This document shows, in pieces, positions 41,220 to 49,805 of a stretch of DNA of 64,000 bases (position 1 is its first letter; each line of letters starts with the position of its first letter). The position numbers and the translations under genes are program-made. The DNA is from Pseudomonas sp. Irchel s3f7 (GTDB lineage: Bacteria > Pseudomonadota > Gammaproteobacteria > Pseudomonadales > Pseudomonadaceae): positions 1 to 64,000 of the forward strand of contig NZ_FYDO01000023.1 of assembly GCF_900187615.1 (NCBI RefSeq), written 5' to 3'. A model generated the notes under the pieces. It was not told the DNA's origin and searched no databases. It saw only the letters and a list, made by a program, of their open reading frames with translations.

Positions 41220-42389
41220 TCACGCCAACGTCGGATCTGGATCGAGCCCCATCAATTCGCGCCCTAGAATCTGGGCGCATACGTCGTAGTCGGTGTACGC
41301 GTGAGCTCCAGTCATGTGCGAGTCACGAAACAGGCGCTGCATTTCGTTGTTATCAAACCAGCTGGTTCCACCTGCCGCCTCGAACAGACGGTCCACCGCC
41401 TGAATACACATTTTTACTGCATAAGCCTGGTTGGTTCGCCAGTAGGCCAACGTTTCACGGTTCGGGTACCGCTGTTGCTCTCCGTGCTCCACATGCTCCT
41501 GCCAAGTCTTCTCCAAAAAGGCACGCGCAGCTGCAACCTGATGAGTCGACTCGGCCAAACGCATCAGTGCTGGTGTGGCTGCGCCCACATTGGCACCGGT
41601 GTAAGCGCGGACGCGGTTCTGGGTTTTATCGCGGAAAACGTCAAGCATCCGCTCGGCAACCCCCAGGCTAATGGCCGAGAAGCCGCTGGCAAAGTAAGGC
41701 CGGTACGGTGCGTAAAAAATCTTGCTCTCGGAATAGAGGCCATATCCGGCGGACTTGCCTTCCATCATGTCCCTGGCAGCCTGGATTCGGTAGTTGGGCA
41801 CAAATGCTCGATTGATGATTAAGGTCTTTGTACCGCTGCCCTTCATACCTGCGGCGTACCAATCGTCACGAATTTCGTAATCCGCACGGGGTAGCACAGC
41901 AAAGGTATACAAAGATTCGCCCGCATCGTTCTGTCGACGGCAACCGACGATCGCCCACTCAGCGTGATCACTGCCGCTGCTCCATCCCAGCTCACCACTT
42001 AGCAGAACGCCACCGTCCACCTCCTCGATCTTGCCAAAGGGTGCGACAGAGCTGCTGGCAGTGGCGTCGGGATTGCTGCTCCAAACCTCGTCCTGCAATT
42101 GAGCGGAAAACATGCCCAATTGGTGGCTGTGAGTACACAGTAAGCTAAAGGCCCAAGCAGTACTGGCACATGCGCCTGCCAAGGCAACAACACACTCGGC
42201 AAACTCAGCGAGGGAAATCTCCAAGCCGCCATATTTTTTGGGCTGAAGCGCACGATGCAAGCCAATGGACTTGAGCAATACGATGTTCTCATCCGGCACC
42301 CGGCGCAGTTGTTCGGCAGCGAATGCGTTCGCGGCAATACCCGGCAAAACCGCCCGCAAATCATCCAGGAGAAGGTTTGACTTTTTCAT
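41220..42389 (-). CDS. Flavin-dependent monooxygenase, acyl-CoA-dehydrogenase fold (C2 of 4-HPA 3-hydroxylase type)
   Basis: 389 residues with the acyl-CoA dehydrogenase fold used by group D flavin monooxygenases. LQPKKYGGLEISLAEFAECV, CASTAWAFSLLCTHSHQLGM, GELGWSSGSDHAEWAIVGC and the C-terminal DSHMTGAHAYTDYDVCAQIL match what I recall of the C2 oxygenase of A. baumannii HPA hydroxylase, including the serine in WSSGSDHAEW and the histidine in GAHAYTDYD implicated in catalysis. It would use reduced flavin from the C1-like protein to turn 4-hydroxyphenylacetate (or 3-hydroxyphenylacetate) into homoprotocatechuate. It takes the place of the usual HpaBC pair, which is absent from the window. Confidence 0.86.
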   Translation of the reverse strand: MKKSNLLLDDLRAVLPGIAANAFAAEQLRRVPDENIVLLKSIGLHRALQPKKYGGLEISLAEFAECVVALAGACASTAWAFSLLCTHSHQLGMFSAQLQDEVWSSNPDATASSSVAPFGKIEEVDGGVLLSGELGWSSGSDHAEWAIVGCRRQNDAGESLYTFAVLPRADYEIRDDWYAAGMKGSGTKTLIINRAFVPNYRIQAARDMMEGKSAGYGLYSESKIFYAPYRPYFASGFSAISLGVAERMLDVFRDKTQNRVRAYTGANVGAATPALMRLAESTHQVAAARAFLEKTWQEHVEHGEQQRYPNRETLAYWRTNQAYAVKMCIQAVDRLFEAAGGTSWFDNNEMQRLFRDSHMTGAHAYTDYDVCAQILGRELMGLDPDPTLA

Positions 42390-42679
42390 AGGAGACCCTG
42401 TTTTTTGTTAATGCTTATAAAGGGGGCTGGCAACTTCGCGACTCTGCTCAACGCCTTGGAGGCTGATGAGCACGCAGGTAGACCAGCTAGCGCAGGTGCA
42501 TTATCAAAGGGGGAGAAAAAACCAAAAATGGACGTTAGGTAGTCCCGCTTGTACTTTTCATAGGATTATTGAGACAAGTCAGTGGCATGGCAACTGCCCT
42601 CATTCCTCATGGTTAACATATTAACTTAACCACCAAAGTTATTTATGATGTGCTCTCAACCTCGGCTTCAGAGCAATCA
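42390..42679. promoter_or_regulatory. Divergent promoter region with HpaR-type site B
   Basis: The 290-base gap between the C2-like gene (minus) and an MFS gene (plus) contains GTTAACATATTAAC at 42612-42625. The site is 55 bases before the MFS start and about 220 before the C2-like start, so it could control either. Nothing else recognisable was found. Confidence 0.6.
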
Positions 42680-43888
42680 ATGCCCAGTCCCCGATCATGG
42701 CCGCACAGCCTCAGGGCTTTGAACCATCGTAACTTTCGCCTGTATTTCATTGGCCACGCGATTTCAACATTGGGAACATGGGTTCAACAGGTGGCGCTCG
42801 CCTGGATGATTTATCGGTTAACCGGCTCTGCAGCGCTTCTCGGCTTGAGCACGTGTCTGGCCTTGCTCCCACAGCTTTTTCTGGGCCCGATCGCTGGCGC
42901 ATTTATTGATCGCCATGACAAGCGCCGCTTGCTCGTCTACAGCCAAAGCCTTATGGCAATGCAGGCAGCGGTGCTCTCGGCGCTGGCATTGAGTGGCTCA
43001 ATTACACCGCTGGCGATAATCGGCATGTCCGCACTACACGGCGTATTGAATGCGGTTGATACCCCGCTCCGCCAATCCTTACTCAGCCAGCTCGTTGACA
43101 GCCGCGACGACATGGCAAATGCACTGGCGCTCAACGCCTCTCTGTTCACCAGTGCACGTTTCATAGGCCCGCCTCTGGCGGGCCTGTTGCTGGAGTTCGC
43201 CGGCGAAGGTTTCTGCTTTGCGGTGAACAGCGTTTCGTTCCTTGTGCTGATAGCAGCGATGTTGCTGGTGGACCTTAAAACGGTAAGCCGAAGTATCGGA
43301 AACATTTCCACGCTTTTCTGCGAGGGGTTGCGCTACGTAACAGCAACCGAAAGCGTTAGACGGATGTTGAGCGGCGTGCTGCTGGTCAATGTGACCGTAG
43401 CGAGTTATGTCGTACTTCTGCCGCTGTTCGCAGGTGACGTTTTTTCAGGGGATGCTGGCACGCTAGGATGGTTGTGGGGCGCCGCGGGATTAGGGTCACT
43501 TCTAGCCAGCGTAACGCTCGCAAAAAATAAGGATGTGGCTCAACTCCCCCGACTGATTTCTATCTCTACGCTCTTCTGTGCACTAGCCCTGTTAGTCTTC
43601 AGCAGTAGCCGCAATCTTCCGCTTTCGTTAATCACGATGGTTTTTCTCGGGTTCGGTGTAACGGTCAACAACGTCGGCACCAATATCCTCTTGCAAACCG
43701 ATACGCCCGAATCATTACGAGGCCGTGTCGTATCGTTGTATACGGCCACCCGTTTCGGCTTCGATGCCCTGGGCGGCCTGGCAGCGGGCGGATTGGCAAC
43801 GTTTGTTGGCGCCCCTGCGACGATGGCTTTTGCAGGCGCCATCCTGTCGATTTATGTCGTGAGAATGATCTCCTTAGGCCGCTGGTAA
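42680..43888 (+). CDS. MFS transporter (DHA3/EntS-like)
   Basis: 402 residues with 12 predicted membrane helices. The N-terminus ALNHRNFRLYFIGHAISTLG with TWVQQVALAWMIYRLTGSAA is typical of the MFS_3/EntS group of drug and siderophore exporters; IDRHDKRRLLVYSQ is the loop between helices 2 and 3. HpaR-type site B lies just upstream, so expression probably follows the homoprotocatechuate genes, perhaps to export toxic phenols or catechols. Start ATG 42680 is used; a GTG at 42650 in frame is possible. Confidence 0.86.
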   Translation: MPSPRSWPHSLRALNHRNFRLYFIGHAISTLGTWVQQVALAWMIYRLTGSAALLGLSTCLALLPQLFLGPIAGAFIDRHDKRRLLVYSQSLMAMQAAVLSALALSGSITPLAIIGMSALHGVLNAVDTPLRQSLLSQLVDSRDDMANALALNASLFTSARFIGPPLAGLLLEFAGEGFCFAVNSVSFLVLIAAMLLVDLKTVSRSIGNISTLFCEGLRYVTATESVRRMLSGVLLVNVTVASYVVLLPLFAGDVFSGDAGTLGWLWGAAGLGSLLASVTLAKNKDVAQLPRLISISTLFCALALLVFSSSRNLPLSLITMVFLGFGVTVNNVGTNILLQTDTPESLRGRVVSLYTATRFGFDALGGLAAGGLATFVGAPATMAFAGAILSIYVVRMISLGRW

Positions 43889-43912
43889 AGGTTGCGTTTT
43901 GCCAGTAGACGT

Positions 43913-45094
43913 TTAGCGATTACCTCTGTTCGCGCTTAGCAGAAATGCGAGAAAGCAAGCTATGCCAGCGCTACCGACGACCAAACACATCGACGCAGGC
44001 TCGCTACCTCCAAGCCACCCAACCAGCCCGCTGCAAATCGTGCCCAGCCCAAACTGAGCTGCCACGGCAACCCCTGCCGCAGCGCCGGCTTTCTCTGGAT
44101 AAAGGGATAAAAGACTGGCGATGCAGTTAGCCCCAAGCAAACCGGTCACACTGACGTAAACGATCAGGCCAATCAGCAGCGGAGCGAGTCCTCCCCAGCC
44201 GCTGTACGCAAGCATCAACAAACAAAACGACGCGATCAACGTCGACGAGGCGCCATAGCGAAGCATTACCTGCGGCCCAACACGCCCCACCAGCCTTGCG
44301 TTAAGCGCCGTGACAATAAAAATCCCGCCGATATTCAAAGCAAAAAGCCAGGCGTACTGCTGAGGGGAAACACCAAAATAGTTGATGTATACAAAGGGGG
44401 ATGCCGTGACAAAAGCAAACATGCCGCCAAACGAAAAGCCCATGCACAACACGTAGCCCAAGCCGCGCGCCTGCCGCAAAATTTCGCCATAGGCACGAAA
44501 AACTGCGGTGATTGATTTGCCGCGCTTTTCTAGCGGATGGGTCTCGGGAATCAGCAAGACAACGCAGGCAAGGCAGCAGGAGGCGAAGCAAAAAAGCAGC
44601 ATAAAAACAGCACGCCAGCCAACACGCTCTGCGAGCAAACCGCCCAGCAAAGGCGCGACCAGGGTCGCGAGCATGGTCACCAGGTGCATGAGTGACAACA
44701 CCCGGGCCGACTGTTTAAGCGGGAAAAGATCACGCACGATGGCTCGCCCCAACACCGAGGCTGCCGCGCCCCCCAACGCCTGAAAGAAGCGCCAAGCGAT
44801 AAGCGATGTGATGTCGGAGGCGAAGATACAACCCAGCGTCGCAGCCAGATAAAGCGCAATGCCCGCGAGCAAAAGCCACCGTCTGCCGAATCGGTCTGAG
44901 AGAGGTCCGTAAAACAACATGCCTATGCACAATCCGGCGAGATAAACCCCTACGGTTGTCTGCGCCTCGCTCTCGGCAGCCCCTAGGTCAGAAGCGATCA
45001 GCGGCAAACTCGGCAGATAGGTATCGATTGATAGCGGGGCAAACGCCACAAGCGCAGCCAGCGGCAGGATTAAACGCTCAGCACGAATAAACAT
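43913..45094 (-). CDS. Bcr/CflA-family MFS efflux transporter
   Basis: 393 residues, 12 helices. LAALVAFAPLSIDTYLPSLP and GLCIGMLFYGPLSDRFGRRW with AWRFFQALGGAAASVLGRAI are characteristic of Bcr/CflA drug:proton antiporters. It is convergent with the MFS gene at 42680-43888. The palindrome GTTAACATATTAAC at 45110-45123 begins 16 bases before the start codon, so the gene is probably repressed by HpaR and induced with the hpa operon. An export role for aromatic intermediates fits. Confidence 0.88.
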   Translation of the reverse strand: MFIRAERLILPLAALVAFAPLSIDTYLPSLPLIASDLGAAESEAQTTVGVYLAGLCIGMLFYGPLSDRFGRRWLLLAGIALYLAATLGCIFASDITSLIAWRFFQALGGAAASVLGRAIVRDLFPLKQSARVLSLMHLVTMLATLVAPLLGGLLAERVGWRAVFMLLFCFASCCLACVVLLIPETHPLEKRGKSITAVFRAYGEILRQARGLGYVLCMGFSFGGMFAFVTASPFVYINYFGVSPQQYAWLFALNIGGIFIVTALNARLVGRVGPQVMLRYGASSTLIASFCLLMLAYSGWGGLAPLLIGLIVYVSVTGLLGANCIASLLSLYPEKAGAAAGVAVAAQFGLGTICSGLVGWLGGSEPASMCLVVGSAGIACFLAFLLSANRGNR

Positions 45095-45109
45095 AGTATT
45101 ACGCCAAAA

Positions 45110-45123
45110 GTTAACATATTAAC
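45110..45123. promoter_or_regulatory. HpaR-type site C
   Basis: GTTAACATATTAAC, a 12-bp core palindrome identical to site B, lies immediately upstream of the Bcr/CflA gene between it and hpaA. Confidence 0.65.
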
Positions 45124-45152
45124 AACATATCAGACCTTGGCTTTCCATGTGC

Positions 45153-46064
45153 TTATTCTGCTGCGAGCTCTGCCGCCTTGCTGTGTCGGTACAACCCAGG
45201 CGTTACGCCCGCGTTTCGCACAAAAAACCGATGGAAGTACGCGGGGTCTTTGAACCCGAGCGAATAGCAAATCTCGCTGACGGACTGGTCACTGAAGAGC
45301 AGTAAACGTCGCGCTTCCTGCATCAGCCGCTCTTGCAACAGGCGCTTTGAGGGTAGCCCGGCGATCCGCCGACAAATGCCGTTGAGCCTGGCTTCGGTGA
45401 TACCGATCTGGTCGGCGAATGACGCCAACGGTCGATGCTCCATGTAGTGCAGTTCGATCAGTTGATTGAAGCGATGGAAGAAGCGCATGTCGTCTCGCCG
45501 CATTGGCTTGGCTTCAGAGGATCGCGCAGAGAAACGCAGCAAAATGACGAATATCAGCCGTACCAGTGAAGCTAGAGCAACATCACGACCTGGCTTATCA
45601 AGGCGAAACTCTTCGCTCAAAAGTTCGAACAGGCTATCCAGGTAGCTCACATCTCGTGCGGCGGCCACATCAAGCTCACTCAGCGCGACAAAAACCGCGT
45701 GGACTGCGGGGCCCTGCGCCAAACCTTGCTGCGGAGTAAGTAACGGCCACAGCATTTGTTGGCGGACCGTCAGCACATGCCCATCGGAGTCGTTTTCGGT
45801 GACAAAGGCATGGGGCACGGTCGGTGGGGTAAGAAAGAAAAGCGGGCCCTGTTGGTGATAAAGCTGGTCATCAAGGCTAACGCGCACCGAGCCGCTCTTT
45901 ACGTAGTGCAACTGAAAGAATCGGTCATGGCGGTGCACAGGCATATTGCGCCCGAAGAAATCCGCAAGCAGGCCCAGTTTCTCGTAATGCACGTCCGCAT
46001 CGGCATACCGAAGGTCGTAGACCTGGCCTATATCGATGTTGGGAATTGGCGCTCTGGTAACCAT
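45153..46064 (-). CDS. hpaA: HpaA, AraC-type activator of 4-hydroxyphenylacetate catabolism
   Basis: 303 residues. The N-terminal cupin-like sensor domain (NIDIGQVYDLRYADADVHYE, FFGRNMPVHRHDRFFQLHYV, FFLTPPTVPHAFVTENDSDG) closely matches HpaA. The C-terminal AraC domain has LASFADQIGITEARLNGICR and ICYSLGFKDPAYFHRFFVRN. In E. coli HpaA activates the hydroxylase genes in response to 4-HPA or phenylacetate; here the target is probably the C1/C2-type hydroxylase or hpaX. ATG 46064 is used; a GTG at 46088 is in frame. Confidence 0.88.
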   Translation of the reverse strand: MVTRAPIPNIDIGQVYDLRYADADVHYEKLGLLADFFGRNMPVHRHDRFFQLHYVKSGSVRVSLDDQLYHQQGPLFFLTPPTVPHAFVTENDSDGHVLTVRQQMLWPLLTPQQGLAQGPAVHAVFVALSELDVAAARDVSYLDSLFELLSEEFRLDKPGRDVALASLVRLIFVILLRFSARSSEAKPMRRDDMRFFHRFNQLIELHYMEHRPLASFADQIGITEARLNGICRRIAGLPSKRLLQERLMQEARRLLLFSDQSVSEICYSLGFKDPAYFHRFFVRNAGVTPGLYRHSKAAELAAE

Positions 46065-46158
46065 AGCAAAGGCGTCCGTTCTTACCACTCAGCGAATTCA
46101 GCGCAGCAACTGAGTTCAGCCACACGCGAAGCCATCGATAGCCGGTATACGTACACAC

Positions 46159-46581
46159 TTAAGGCTTCACATGCTTGAGCTCATTGAGGAGCTCTAACAA
46201 CAGCTCAAGCTTCTCCTCCCCAAACTGTTCGAGGATACGTTGGTAGTTCCTCTCCATATCCTCACTCATCGCGACAAAACACTGGTCGCCTTTCTCGCTT
46301 AGACACACCAATACGCGTCGCTGGTCTTGCTCCGACTTCCAACGCCGCACCAGCCCGTCACGCTCCATACGCATCAGCACGCCGGTCATGCTGGGTTTGA
46401 GAATACAGGCCTGCTGCGCAAGCTGAAAGATCTCCAGCTCACCGTACTGCCGGAGTATTCGCATGATGCGCCACTGCTGCTCCGTTAAATCGTGCTGATT
46501 CAATGAGGGGCGAAAAAAAGCCATGGCCGCTTCACGCGCTTGCAGCAGGGTTAGGGTTAACGAGGGACGAGGGATTGACAT
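46159..46581 (-). CDS. hpaR: HpaR, MarR-type repressor of the homoprotocatechuate operon
   Basis: 140-residue MarR protein. SLTLTLLQAREAAMAFFRPS, LNQHDLTEQQWRIMRILRQY, QACILKPSMTGVLMRMERDG and RRWKSEQDQRRVLVCLSEKG are the HpaR signature elements, with the DxRRxxxxLSxKG wing. HpaR represses the meta-cleavage operon until a hydroxyphenylacetate or the catechol binds. It is divergent from hpaG1, and the 214-base gap contains the two palindromes D and E on the hpaG1 promoter. The same palindrome in front of three other genes suggests a wider regulon. Confidence 0.92.
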   Translation of the reverse strand: MSIPRPSLTLTLLQAREAAMAFFRPSLNQHDLTEQQWRIMRILRQYGELEIFQLAQQACILKPSMTGVLMRMERDGLVRRWKSEQDQRRVLVCLSEKGDQCFVAMSEDMERNYQRILEQFGEEKLELLLELLNELKHVKP

Positions 46582-46708
46582 AGGCTAATTCTGACCGAGT
46601 GATAATTGGATTGTAACCAGCAACGCTTGCCGCGATGCAATGTCTCTCGCCATACCAAGGCATGCGCCCCTTCCTCAGGATGAAATTTAGCAAACGCTGC
46701 GGCATCGC

Positions 46709-46751
46709 TTGACGATTGTTAATATATTAACTATAAAATTAACATATTAAC
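46709..46751 (+). promoter_or_regulatory. hpaG1 promoter with HpaR-type sites D and E
   Basis: TTGACG (46709-46714), a 17-base spacer and TATAAA (46732-46737) make a near-consensus sigma-70 promoter. Site D, GTTAATATATTAAC (46718-46731), fills the spacer; site E, ATTAACATATTAAC (46738-46751), starts right after the -10 box and covers the transcription start. Two repressor dimers there would block the promoter fully. Confidence 0.82.
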
Positions 46752-46795
46752 CACTTTGGGCCACGTTCGTGCCCGTAGAAACCGGAGAATCAGCG

Positions 46796-47455
46796 ATGCG
46801 TCGCGCAGTAAGCGAACTAGCTACAGGCACCCTCTTAGGGGTGGCGTTGAATTATCAGGGGCTGCTGCACAGCCGGCAGGAAGAGTTTCAACAGCCGCCT
46901 TACCAAAAACTGCCGGTCAAACCCGTGCTGTTCGTAAAAACACCGAACACTCGAAATGGCGATGGCGGCGAGGTTTTTCATCCTCAGGGCAACGAGCGTT
47001 TACAACCAGGGCCCGCCCTCGGTGTGGTAATTGGTCGAACCGCAAGTCGAGTGAGCCTGGCTGATGCCATGGAGCACGTTGCCGGCTACGTCATCGTTAA
47101 CGAATTCAGCCTTCCTGAAGAGAGCTACTACCGACCAGCCGTAAAGGCTAAGTGCCGAGACGGTTTCTGCTCACTCAGCTCCGACGTCGTTCCAGCCAAT
47201 GAGGTCAGCGATCCAAATGCGCTGAACCTGCGAGTGCTGATCAATGGTGAGCTTCGCCAAGAAAACAACACCGTTAACTTCGTGCGCAACGTCGCACAGC
47301 TTATTCACGAAATCAGTGAGTTCATGACGCTTCACGAAGGCGACGTTCTGATTACAGGCACCCCCGAGGGCCGCGTCGATGCCCTGCCCGGCGATGAAGT
47401 TGTGGTGGAAATCCAAGGTCTTGGCCGACTCACCAACACCATCGTGTCGCAATAA
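46796..47455 (+). CDS. hpaG1: HpaG1: 5-oxo-1,2,5-tricarboxylate decarboxylase/isomerase, first subunit
   Basis: FAH-superfamily protein of 219 residues: TLLGVALNYQGLLHSRQEEF, LPVKPVLFVKTPNTRNGDGG, DAMEHVAGYVIVNEFSLPEE, and HEGDVLITGTPEGRVDALPG. In E. coli the two halves are fused in one HpaG protein of about 430 residues; Pseudomonas usually has two genes, as here. Together they decarboxylate and isomerise the ring-cleavage product after oxidation. ATG 46796 has GGAG eight bases upstream, which decides against the GTG at 46769. First gene of the hpa operon, ten bases before hpaG2. Confidence 0.9.
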   Translation: MRRAVSELATGTLLGVALNYQGLLHSRQEEFQQPPYQKLPVKPVLFVKTPNTRNGDGGEVFHPQGNERLQPGPALGVVIGRTASRVSLADAMEHVAGYVIVNEFSLPEESYYRPAVKAKCRDGFCSLSSDVVPANEVSDPNALNLRVLINGELRQENNTVNFVRNVAQLIHEISEFMTLHEGDVLITGTPEGRVDALPGDEVVVEIQGLGRLTNTIVSQ

Positions 47456-47465
47456 GGGGAAAGAC

Positions 47466-48236
47466 ATGAAACATGCACGCATTCGCTATGAGGGCGAGAT
47501 CCACGCCGTCAAAGTGGCAGAAGACAGCTCAGTCCTTCTTGCAGACGGTCGCCAGGTTGCGGAACACCTTGTTGAATGGTTGCCGCCGGCAACCGGAAGC
47601 ATGTTCGCCCTTGGCCTCAACTACGCGGACCACGCAGCAGAGCTTGCCTTTAAGCCGCCAACTGAACCCTTAGCATTCATCAAATCTCCGGGCACTTATA
47701 CTGGCCATAACCAGACCACCTGGCGGCCGGACAACGTCGCCTACATGCACTACGAGTGCGAGCTGGTGGCCGTAATTGGCAAGGAAGCGCGGAATGTGAA
47801 GCGCGCCGACGCGTTGCAATACCTAGCTGGCTACACGGTGTGCAACGACTACGCCATCCGCGACTACCTCGAGAATTACTACCGTCCGAATTTGCGGGTA
47901 AAAAACCGCGACGCCACTACTCCGGTCGGCCCGTGGATTATCGACGCAGCGGACGTGCCAGACCCGTCGAACCTTCGCTTGCGCACCTGGATCAACGGGC
48001 AGCTGAAACAGGAAGGGACGACGGCAGGGATGATCTTCGACATCCCGTACCTGATCGAATATTTCTCAAGCTTCATGACCTTGCAACCCGGCGACATGAT
48101 CGCGACCGGTACACCTGAAGGCCTCGCCGACGTGGTGCCGGGCGATGAGGTTGTGGTCGAAGTTGAAGGTGTTGGCCGCCTGGTAAACCGAATCGTAAGT
48201 GAATCCGAATTTTTCGCCTCCCGCACAAAGGTCTGA
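47466..48236 (+). CDS. hpaG2: HpaG2: FAH-family 5-oxo-1,2,5-tricarboxylate decarboxylase subunit
   Basis: 256 residues. FALGLNYADHAAELAFKPPT, EPLAFIKSPGTYTGHNQTTW, MHYECELVAVIGKEARNVKR (acidic metal ligands) and YTVCNDYAIRDYLENYYRPN mark the C-terminal half of E. coli HpaG. PGDMIATGTPEGLADVVPGD ends the domain. It partners HpaG1. The Shine-Dalgarno GGGGA lies before ATG 47466. The next gene, hpaE, begins five bases after the stop, so the operon is tightly packed. Confidence 0.9.
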   Translation: MKHARIRYEGEIHAVKVAEDSSVLLADGRQVAEHLVEWLPPATGSMFALGLNYADHAAELAFKPPTEPLAFIKSPGTYTGHNQTTWRPDNVAYMHYECELVAVIGKEARNVKRADALQYLAGYTVCNDYAIRDYLENYYRPNLRVKNRDATTPVGPWIIDAADVPDPSNLRLRTWINGQLKQEGTTAGMIFDIPYLIEYFSSFMTLQPGDMIATGTPEGLADVVPGDEVVVEVEGVGRLVNRIVSESEFFASRTKV

Positions 48237-48241
48237 GCGTC

Positions 48242-49702
48242 ATGATCAAGCATTGGATTAACGGCCGTGAGGTCGAAAGTAAAGAAACGTTTACCAACTA
48301 CAACCCCGCGACCGGTGAAGCAATCGGCGAAGTCGCAAGCGGCGGAGCAGCAGAAATTGCAGCGGCCGTGGCGGCAGCTAAAGAAGCGTTTCCAAAATGG
48401 GCCAACAAACCGGCTAAAGAGCGCGCCAAATTGATGCGCAAACTGGGCGAGCTCATTGACCAGAACGTCCCGCACCTGGCGGAACTTGAAACGCTGGATA
48501 CCGGCTTGCCTATCCATCAAACCAAAAATGTTTTGATCCCGCGGGCATCGCACAACTTCGAGTTCTTTGCAGAAGTGTGTACCCGAATGGACGGCCACAC
48601 CTACCCCGTCGATGACCAGATGCTCAACTACACGCTGTACCAACCGGTCGGTGTCTGTGGTTTGGTATCGCCCTGGAACGTGCCATTCATGACGGCCACC
48701 TGGAAAACTGCGCCATGCCTGGCTCTAGGCAACACGGCAGTTTTGAAGATGTCCGAGCTATCGCCGTTGACGGCAAACGAACTTGGGCGTCTGGCTCTGG
48801 AAGCCGGGATTCCACCTGGCGTGCTGAACATCGTTCAAGGCTATGGTGCTACCGCTGGTGATGCCCTCGTTCGTCATCCAGATATACGCGCCGTGTCCTT
48901 CACCGGCGGTACCGCAACCGGCCGGAAAATCATGCAGACCGCCGGCCTCAAAAAATACTCGATGGAGCTGGGTGGCAAGTCACCAGTTGTGATTTTTGAC
49001 GACGCCGATCTTGGCCGAGCGCTGGATGCCGCGCTGTTTACGATCTTCTCGCTCAATGGCGAACGCTGCACCGCTGGCAGTCGTATCTTTGTGCAAGAAA
49101 CTGTTTACGATCAGTTCGTGGCCGAGTTCGCTGCGCGTGCCAAACGTCTAATCGTCGGGGATCCGCAAGATCCTAAAACCCAAGTCGGGTCGATGATTAC
49201 CCAGGCCCACTATGACAAGGTTACCGGCTACATTCGCATCGGTATTGAGGAAGGCGCTTCCCTGGTAGCGGGAGGGCTTGAGCGCCCGGCCAATCTGCCA
49301 GCGCATCTGGCCAAAGGCCAATTTATCCAGCCAACCGTGTTTGCCGATGTCGATAACAATATGCGCATCGCTCAGGAAGAAATTTTCGGCCCTGTCGTGT
49401 GCTTGATCAAATTCAAAGACGAGGCAGAAGCGCTGCGTTTGGCCAACGAAACCGAATACGGCCTGGCCTCTTACATCTGGACCCAGGACATCGGCAAGGC
49501 CCATCGTTTGGCGCGAGGCATCGAAGCCGGCATGGTCTTCATCAATAGCCATAACGTGCGCGATCTACGCCAGCCTTTCGGCGGCGTGAAGGGTTCCGGA
49601 ACCGGGCGTGAAGGCGGGGAATACAGCTTTGAAGTATTCGCCGAGATCAAAAACGTCTGCGTTTCGATGGGCAGCCACCATATCCCACGCTGGGGCGTTT
49701 AA
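48242..49702 (+). CDS. hpaE: HpaE: 5-carboxymethyl-2-hydroxymuconate semialdehyde dehydrogenase
   Basis: NAD-dependent aldehyde dehydrogenase of 486 residues, usual for HpaE. MIKHWINGREVESKETFTNY starts the fold; VSPWNVPFMTATWKTAPCLA, the nucleotide region FTGGTATGRKIMQTA, the general-base Glu in SMELGGKSPVVIF, and the nucleophile Cys in NGERCTAGSRIFV are all intact. It oxidises the semialdehyde from HpaD ring cleavage to the triacid used by HpaF/HpaG. Downstream, a hairpin at 49767-49786 precedes hpaD in the 103-base gap. Confidence 0.93.
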   Translation: MIKHWINGREVESKETFTNYNPATGEAIGEVASGGAAEIAAAVAAAKEAFPKWANKPAKERAKLMRKLGELIDQNVPHLAELETLDTGLPIHQTKNVLIPRASHNFEFFAEVCTRMDGHTYPVDDQMLNYTLYQPVGVCGLVSPWNVPFMTATWKTAPCLALGNTAVLKMSELSPLTANELGRLALEAGIPPGVLNIVQGYGATAGDALVRHPDIRAVSFTGGTATGRKIMQTAGLKKYSMELGGKSPVVIFDDADLGRALDAALFTIFSLNGERCTAGSRIFVQETVYDQFVAEFAARAKRLIVGDPQDPKTQVGSMITQAHYDKVTGYIRIGIEEGASLVAGGLERPANLPAHLAKGQFIQPTVFADVDNNMRIAQEEIFGPVVCLIKFKDEAEALRLANETEYGLASYIWTQDIGKAHRLARGIEAGMVFINSHNVRDLRQPFGGVKGSGTGREGGEYSFEVFAEIKNVCVSMGSHHIPRWGV

Positions 49703-49766
49703 GTATGCCCTGCCCCGTTCGCACACTCTGTGAGCGGGTTCGCTGCGTGCAACAGTCAACAACAGG

Positions 49767-49786
49767 GCGTGGCCACCAGGCCACGC
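49767..49786. other. Intercistronic hairpin between hpaE and hpaD
   Basis: GCGTGGCC-ACCA-GGCCACGC is a perfect 8-bp stem with a 4-base loop and no T tract. It is followed by AAGGAG, the ribosome site of hpaD, and may tune mRNA stability. Confidence 0.65.
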
Positions 49787-49805
49787 TATAACAAGGAGAA
49801 CTGTC

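Noticed and set aside
47879..48643. Minus-strand frame across hpaG2/hpaE
   Set aside because: Shadow of two well-identified genes.
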